Made by a program: the position numbers and the translations under genes
NCBI RefSeq assembly: GCF_014839805.1
Contig: NC_051139.1
Location: 1,054,001 to 1,118,000 of the forward strand
DNA from: Manduca sexta
Lineage: Eukaryota > Arthropoda > Insecta > Lepidoptera > Sphingidae
Length of the DNA stretch: 64,000 bases
Direction: 5' to 3'
Shown: positions 58,001 to 64,000 of the stretch, piece after piece
Layout of the letters: each line of letters starts with the position of its first letter
How positions within the stretch are numbered: the stretch's first letter is position 1
Notes under the pieces: model-generated
What the model was told of the DNA's origin: nothing
The model's input: only the letters and a program-made list of their open reading frames with translations
The model's database searches: none

Positions 58001-61000
58001 TCGATGAGTGTTTGCGGCCGAAGTGAAGCTGAGTGCTGATCTCTCGGCGACGCGATCCGATGCTATTGACGCCCGCATAAATATTCTAGTCATTGGCTTG
58101 CTCTGGCTGGTCTTGCTCTGCAAGGGGTTACATCAATGTTTATAATGCATTGGTAAGATGCGATAAAGATTGCGAGATTATGCGCTGATAAAAGGCCTGA
58201 CCTAAGAGCCAATATTTTTAAACTAAACAATCTGTACTTAGACAACCATCGGCGAAACATACACATAAATTATAGTTAAAATAATGCAATTATGATTTCA
58301 AGCTGTGTAATGCATGCATCCATGTCCCATGTGCTTATAGGAAGGTGGGTAGGTATCTATAGAGTGTAGAGCAATATGAACAATATTGCAATAGCACAGT
58401 CTCCGCGGCGATACGATCTGACACGCACAACGCGCGTGTATGCCCGTGAGAAAAAGTGTTGTACTTCACATACAAAAACCAGGTACGGAATTAGATTGAC
58501 TTAAAATCAACAATCGGCATCGGTTCAGTCTGAGACTCATTGTTATAAAGATTATTTCACATGTGTGATTACTATAGACACGACATAATATTGTGGAAAG
58601 AAACGAAATATATTTATTGAATACCACTAAAATTAATAATCTAGCACCTAACCATGAAAATAAAGCGCCTTTCGACGTCGACGTATAACACACACTGAAA
58701 ACAAGTCGACAAGCTTTGCTATTAAGCTTTCAAGACTAATTTTAGTTTTATTGGTTGTAATTCACATGACGGCAAATGTTATAAATGGCGTGGCCAGCTA
58801 TAGTAACACCTTCCGTCCAGCCCTGGCGCTACCAGCAAAACAGATACTGAATTATCGTGCTATTTAAGTAAGGTCAGCATAATAAGATAATAATCTGTAC
58901 AAAAAGCCGGCATCTACGATTGTCAATGACGAATTGTGAAACTAGATGACAAAAAGTTACGAGCGGGGAGTTGCGGGGAAGGACGGACGGAATATCTTCA
59001 CGTGTTTTTACATCACTTCAGCGGCTGTTATTGCGAGTTGGTACACTTCCCGGGACACCGCGTGTCAACACCGCTGGCGGCGGTCGGCGCTGGCCCCGGC
59101 GCGAGGCGAATGCATATGAAATTAGACGAAAGTTTCCATAGATTTTATCCGAACAAAGTGAATCTGAACAGAGTGCGCCCGACTGATAAGAATATTATAC
59201 TCAGCTTTTCTTACGACTTTCTACCTGTCTAAAATGAAAGTATAACATAAACAATTACTCTTTAGTGTATAGTAAATGAATCTTCAGCGGTTCTTTAAAT
59301 GTTATCGAACTATCTGCAACAAATCAACAACAAACTCATCTGTAAACAAAATATCATCCACTCGCAATCGCAAAATTAAATATGATGTGCCAAATCTGTT
59401 CATCGATACCCTGACTCGAAAGTACGCAGTCATCAAGGCGGTTCTTTATGTTCTGTAATATAGTATTATCCATACTTCGGACTTTCATACTTAATAGTAA
59501 TATGTATCACTGCAGGGACGCCGAAGCCGAGCTTCACTGGCTAAAAAGAAAGGGAAAAGTTTGATTCCACATTAAATTCAAAAGCTCATTGAGACCAACA
59601 ATAGTAGTAGGTAGTGCTGTCGTCAATTGTGCTACATTTTGAGCCTGAAGTTACAATTATAAGACATCGCTCCGTCATCTAGCCATCAAGTAATTGTTAC
59701 ACTAGTTACTTGTCTATCAATCGGAAACACAATAATGCTGAGTACTAACCTAACCTCACCGCCCCAGAAGAGGTCTCGCATGCGAGATACCGACCAAGTT
59801 ATGATTTTAAGAAATCGAATGTTTTTGCTCGGTATAGATGTACGCTTGTGAATTATTTGCGTTTGAAAATGAAGTAGTTGTGATGCACATACATTGAGCC
59901 CGGGGCCGAGACGCGGCTTTGCGGAATCCAAACATCAAAGTCAACCCATCTCACGAGTTTACTTTTTTCACACAGACACCAAATATGAAATTATTTACGT
60001 TCAAATTTATTCGACCTTTGCGTGACTCCGTCGTATACCTACACGTATGACATTGCCAAAAAAACCTCAAGTAAAAACACACAGGCAGACAAACATTCTT
60101 TATGTGCGTCTAGCCACCGACCTTGCGCGTGATGATCGCTTTTTTGGCAACAGATATTTTTTTATCTCGTCGAGTGAATTTACCTAACTTTTTGCCGCCA
60201 CTTCTTAGAATGCCAGACCTAAAATCCTTAGGTAATGCATTCCGAGGCCGAATTATAGCTTCGATATAAAACTTTTAGATGCCATAATTTTAGCGAGATA
60301 ATGATCCAAGGATGCGCAAGTCGCTTCCATCCCAGTTCGACTAATTCTACTGATTTAAACGTGCCATAGATTGTGAAATGTCTCCATATATCCATGTGTA
60401 TGCTCTATATGTGTTTTTTACCAGTGTCCACGCTCGCTGTGAATAAGTATGTGTCTCACTAGCTAGTTCCTGTAGTACCAGAGTCACACGCCGCGCTGGC
60501 TGCGGGCTCGTGCTGCTGACAGCAGTGAGTACTCAGTAAGTGCGACCTGCGGGTTGGATGAACATACTGGTAGTAGGTACAATACCTCTATTATATAGCA
60601 AGTTATGAATGAATTCCAACCACATTATAATAATATTATGATGTTACTTATTCTATCACTAGGTACTAGTAAAGACAAAAGTATCGACAGCGATGAAGGG
60701 ACTAACCAGATTGATAATATTATAATATTTAAGTAAAATTAAATAATCTTCAATAATTCGATTCAGTTAAATAACATAATATTCCCATTGATTTCATTGA
60801 TAAATTCGCTTTTTTTTTCTAAAACATCCAGGATAAATACCTTGATCCATCTAAAATACATCATTATTGTGGCGGTACAATCGATACATACACCGCCAAA
60901 CCACAAAGAATACACACATAATTATTTTAGAAAAAATCAGAGGTGTTGGTTGGTGGAGTGGTGTTTAACAGTGTTGTTCCCTTTGGATGTTAACCCGTGG

Positions 61001-61695
61001 ACATTCGTCTCGGCAGCCCGTTCCACACCCAACTAGGCCGTCGCCGCTTTTTCACTTTCATTAATAGATATTATACTATAAATAAAACATGTTAGTAAAA
61101 CTATTTTTAATATAACTTCGAAATATTTATTAAATCGCGTCCAACAATATACAATGTTAACGAAATTGACAGAAACACAAAATTCTGCGAGATGCTAAAA
61201 TTATAATAATATTTAATAAATCCTTGAAAGGTGGCCCAGTGGGTATACGTTGACATTTACTACGGAGTGCGCTGCATGGCGCGTCTCAACAAATGAGATA
61301 AACGGTTGATTTATTTACTGGCGGTTAGGAAACGTCTGTAATCCCATAAATAATATTATACATAATAAATATTATTTAATTTCTATGCGACCTTTGAATC
61401 CTTAATTTCTAATTATTACCGAGAAATCCTTCGAATTCTTCTGTTGTAGGAATATTTTGAACCCACCTTAAAAAGGAGTATTCAATATTCACCTTTTCTA
61501 TATGTATGTTTGTATGTGTGTAAATTTGTATTATCGCGATTTTTTCAAAAACTATTAATCACTGATTGCTTGATATTAAGATTTGGTGAAGATCTTTGGA
61601 GATAGACAACAAAACTCTTTAAAAACTAACAGGAAATCAATAGCGATTGCTGTGGTCATATATCTGTGTTGTTTGTATTATTCCACAATTACCGA
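55046..61695. other. AT-rich stretch with GC-rich patches, no gene seen
   Basis: GC-rich runs occur at 56091-56117 (GCGGC units), 57410-57470 and 59050-59110. Small frames across them show no domains, and several start with non-ATG codons. CCGCCTGTGGCGG near 57653 and GCCGCCCTCCCAAAGGTACC near 57804 may be parts of an unrecognised repeat. Otherwise nothing is seen. Confidence 0.5.
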
Positions 61696-61925
61696 CGGCC
61701 TCCGTGGCGTAGTTGTTTTATGGTAGAATGGCAGCGCTGAGGTATCGGGTTTGATCCCCGGGTCGGGCAAAGTGGAATTGGGTTTTTCTTTTCAGTCGGA
61801 AAAATTCAGAGTCTGGAAAATTCCAAAAAATGTATCCGATGTGGTGATAGGCTCGTTCCATATCACATGCGTCCCCACGAGCTTTTCGTTTCGGGGATAA
61901 AGAGCGTATGTATGTGTAAAAGTAT
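61696..61925 (+). mobile_element. tRNA-derived SINE, nearly full length
   Basis: The head GGCCTCCGTGGCGTAGTTGT (A-box region) and GGGTTTGATCCCCGGGTCGG (B box) are in tRNA spacing. The body has GTGGTGATAGGCTCGTTCCA and ATATCACATGCG, and the tail has TTTCGGGGATAAAGAGCG then ATGTATGTG. This is a lepidopteran SINE family also represented by fragments at 1408-1640 and 38700-38842. The head may still carry a working polymerase III promoter. Confidence 0.75.
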
Positions 61926-64000
61926 AATAATTAAGTAACAAAAAATCAACAGGTTAAATAATAAAAAATGTTTTATGCAAGGACCTTGCCGTTAGTTAAA
62001 TGATATACAAATATGAATTTACTGGACACAGATCAGTGTTCCGTGGCTTTGACGTGAAGACAATGCCGCGGAAGGATGATCTGCGCCCTGCACAGGCTCA
62101 CTGCGAGCAGCCCGTATAGACACGCGGCACTGAGGAGGTACCGACACGTGATACATGCAAGCAGAAAAAAATAAAAAAATAAATTGTTGAAAATTATTAT
62201 ATATGAACTTAAATTTAATTATTATTATTTTTGCATTTTTGAAGGCTAAAGCAGCGCATACTTTAAATCTGCTCTCGGGAGTTCCAAATATTGAATTCCA
62301 GTTTTACTGATCGCGACATGAGGCGGCAGGCAGCGGCAGATAATGTTATAGTAGTTATCTGGTTGCGTAGACCATTTCGCCGATATAAATGTAACAATAA
62401 CAACGGCATGGTAAATAAAACAAGACAGATACGGAGGCAGTAACAGCCTCGCCAAAACATTATGTTACTGGAAATCCATAATAAAGTGTCATACTGGACA
62501 TCTCAAACATCGCCTTTTTGTTAGGCTATTAAACAAATGCATGACAATAAAGTTATGTTAATTGATGCGTTTTTTTGGATTAAGCAAGTATACAGAATTT
62601 GAGTAATTTGCTTTTTTACTTTGAAACTGAACAGCTACATTCACGCGTGTACACCGGTTTGTTCGCGAAGGCTCGGCAGATCCGTGACGCGAACAATAGT
62701 AATCCAGCGCGACACCAGCTCGGGTGGGTATTATCCTTGCCTCCTACACTCAAGTGCTTTAGGGTTGGTAAAACTAGAAGTTAAGTATCAGTACAGCGCG
62801 TCATTATTGTAACCTAACTACTTGAGCAACAAATAATTTTACTTATTTGACTAATATTTTATATTCACCTCCAGGTTTACACTTAGACTCGAGTTCTTAT
62901 ATTATGAGCGTCACTCCGTACATAACAACACGCTGTCAATGTTGAAATTATACTAAGTCAGGTGCACGGATTGCAGTACAATTGAGTCGAATACAATGAA
63001 TGTAGGGAACGCCAGATCTAGTACGGAGTACATATTATATGGCTATAGGTTATTAAATGAAACGTGCTGGTTTATCTTAAATTCAAAGTCGGTCGCTTGA
63101 GAAGTTATAGAAATTGGCATTTACAGTCATCGAGCTGAGCTTTTAAAACAACGCACCATCCATTGGATATTCCCATAACGCTTCGTGTATAAGAAACATA
63201 GGCCGTGCAGCCGCGCCGAGCGCCGCGCGACAGCCCTACAAACTGACAAGGTGTTAAAATGACAAGTCGCGTATCGAGTTAATAGACGGCGGGAGCGCAA
63301 TTAATGAGAGGCTCATAACGACTATCAACTAACAACCAGCATACATATTCAACTAATGTTCTGTCACTCAATACCATTGTTTATTTGACGCAAATTGCTT
63401 TACGTAGGTATCCAAGGAATTAAGGTAATCGCATTGTGTGAAATCCGGCGAGGTTGTGCCGATGTAGTTCACGGAGAACCTTTGTGTTCCACATATAGCT
63501 GCTGCGGCTTTACTAGCCCATTGAATCGGCTCGACGCGGCGCGGCGCGGCGGCGAGGTGGAAACGTAGCGCAAAATATTATTGGACTATCAACAGTCCTG
63601 TAGATACTAATAAATATAATACTAAAATAATCTTTCCAATGTGAATCATTTGATGATAAGTGATTGTCGTTGGTCATACAAACTGACACTGTCCCTCTTT
63701 TCTGTCTATACGACGAACTGCGATTGGTCCCGTGGATAACGCTGTACCAATTATAAGCTAATAATTATATAATATTTCAAATCTATAATATCTAATTGTT
63801 TCCTAATTACAATATTCCTATCTAATTATAATTTATGTGAGTGTATAAAGCGCAGCGAGCAAGTAAACCGGTGGTATACCTGACTGTGGCTGTGCAGTTT
63901 CAAACTTCTACAAATCACTATTTGCGATATCAGAAGCAAAGCTGTAGTCAAATGTGGTCTGCAACGCCTGTATAAGTCGACTTTGTCGGGGTGATAGCAG
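61926..64000. other. AT-rich stretch, no gene seen
   Basis: No gene or clear repeat. A (GCGGC)n-like run is at 63533-63554 and a GC-rich patch at 63205-63235. Overlapping small frames near 62250-62460 and 62600-62810 show no domains. Confidence 0.5.

Noticed and set aside
61696..61770. Possible tRNA gene
   Set aside because: A and B boxes are present, but the cloverleaf is poor and the SINE body follows directly. The similar sequences at 49391 and 53867 are likewise SINE heads.

Overview
The window looks like nuclear DNA of a moth or butterfly (Lepidoptera). It is AT-rich and packed with repeats I associate with that order: Helitrons with a TCTATACTA-type 5' end and a hairpin plus CTAG 3' end, tRNA-headed SINEs, RTE-type LINE tails, a CR1/Jockey-group LINE and an R1-clade LINE. 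Species cannot be named from the sequence. I found no host protein-coding gene, tRNA gene, rRNA gene or CRISPR array that I can support. Every convincing coding region belongs to a retrotransposon. The stretch is best read as intergenic or long-intron DNA.

Layout: 1-795 is the 3' part of a Helitron carrying a 122-123 bp minisatellite. A SINE (about 1408-1640) and an unclassified repeat follow. A nearly complete CR1/Jockey-group LINE lies at about 3961-8603: ORF1 is intact with a PHD finger (4158-5168), and ORF2 (endonuclease plus reverse transcriptase) is broken by three frameshifts. Its 3' side has a (CA)n tract, then a perfect hairpin. 8.6-24 kb is mostly featureless AT-rich DNA with degraded repeats and two MITE-like elements. 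24.7-27.0 kb is a nested cluster: a poly(A)-ended repeat is split by a Helitron (24937-26438, nine minisatellite monomers) and a second Helitron-like piece. 29.7-30.45 kb is a 5'-truncated RTE LINE on the minus strand. 33335-33525 is a short Helitron relic. A 500-N assembly gap lies at 40571-41070.

41071-45921 is an R1-clade LINE, most like the telomere-targeting TRAS/SART group, with ORF1 zinc knuckles, endonuclease, reverse transcriptase, RNase H and a C-terminal zinc finger, all cut up by many frameshifts. Its A-rich 3' end abuts CCTAACC and a 970 bp hexamer satellite that changes from CCTGGG/CCTGAG units to CCTAAA units (TTTAGG on the other strand, close to the insect telomere unit TTAGG). 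A 943 bp (CCTT)n tract follows.

48252-55045 is a 6.8 kb palindrome: two arms of 3.0-3.1 kb in inverted orientation around a 0.7 kb spacer. Each arm starts and ends with TACAGGGTCATTT next to TA, and both contain the same nested RTE tail, tRNA-like SINE head and hAT-type MITE with the same 8-bp target duplication. The rest (55-64 kb) is AT-rich DNA with GC-rich patches and one tRNA-derived SINE (61696-61925). The two most interesting items are the palindrome and the R1-clade LINE joined to a telomere-like hexamer array.
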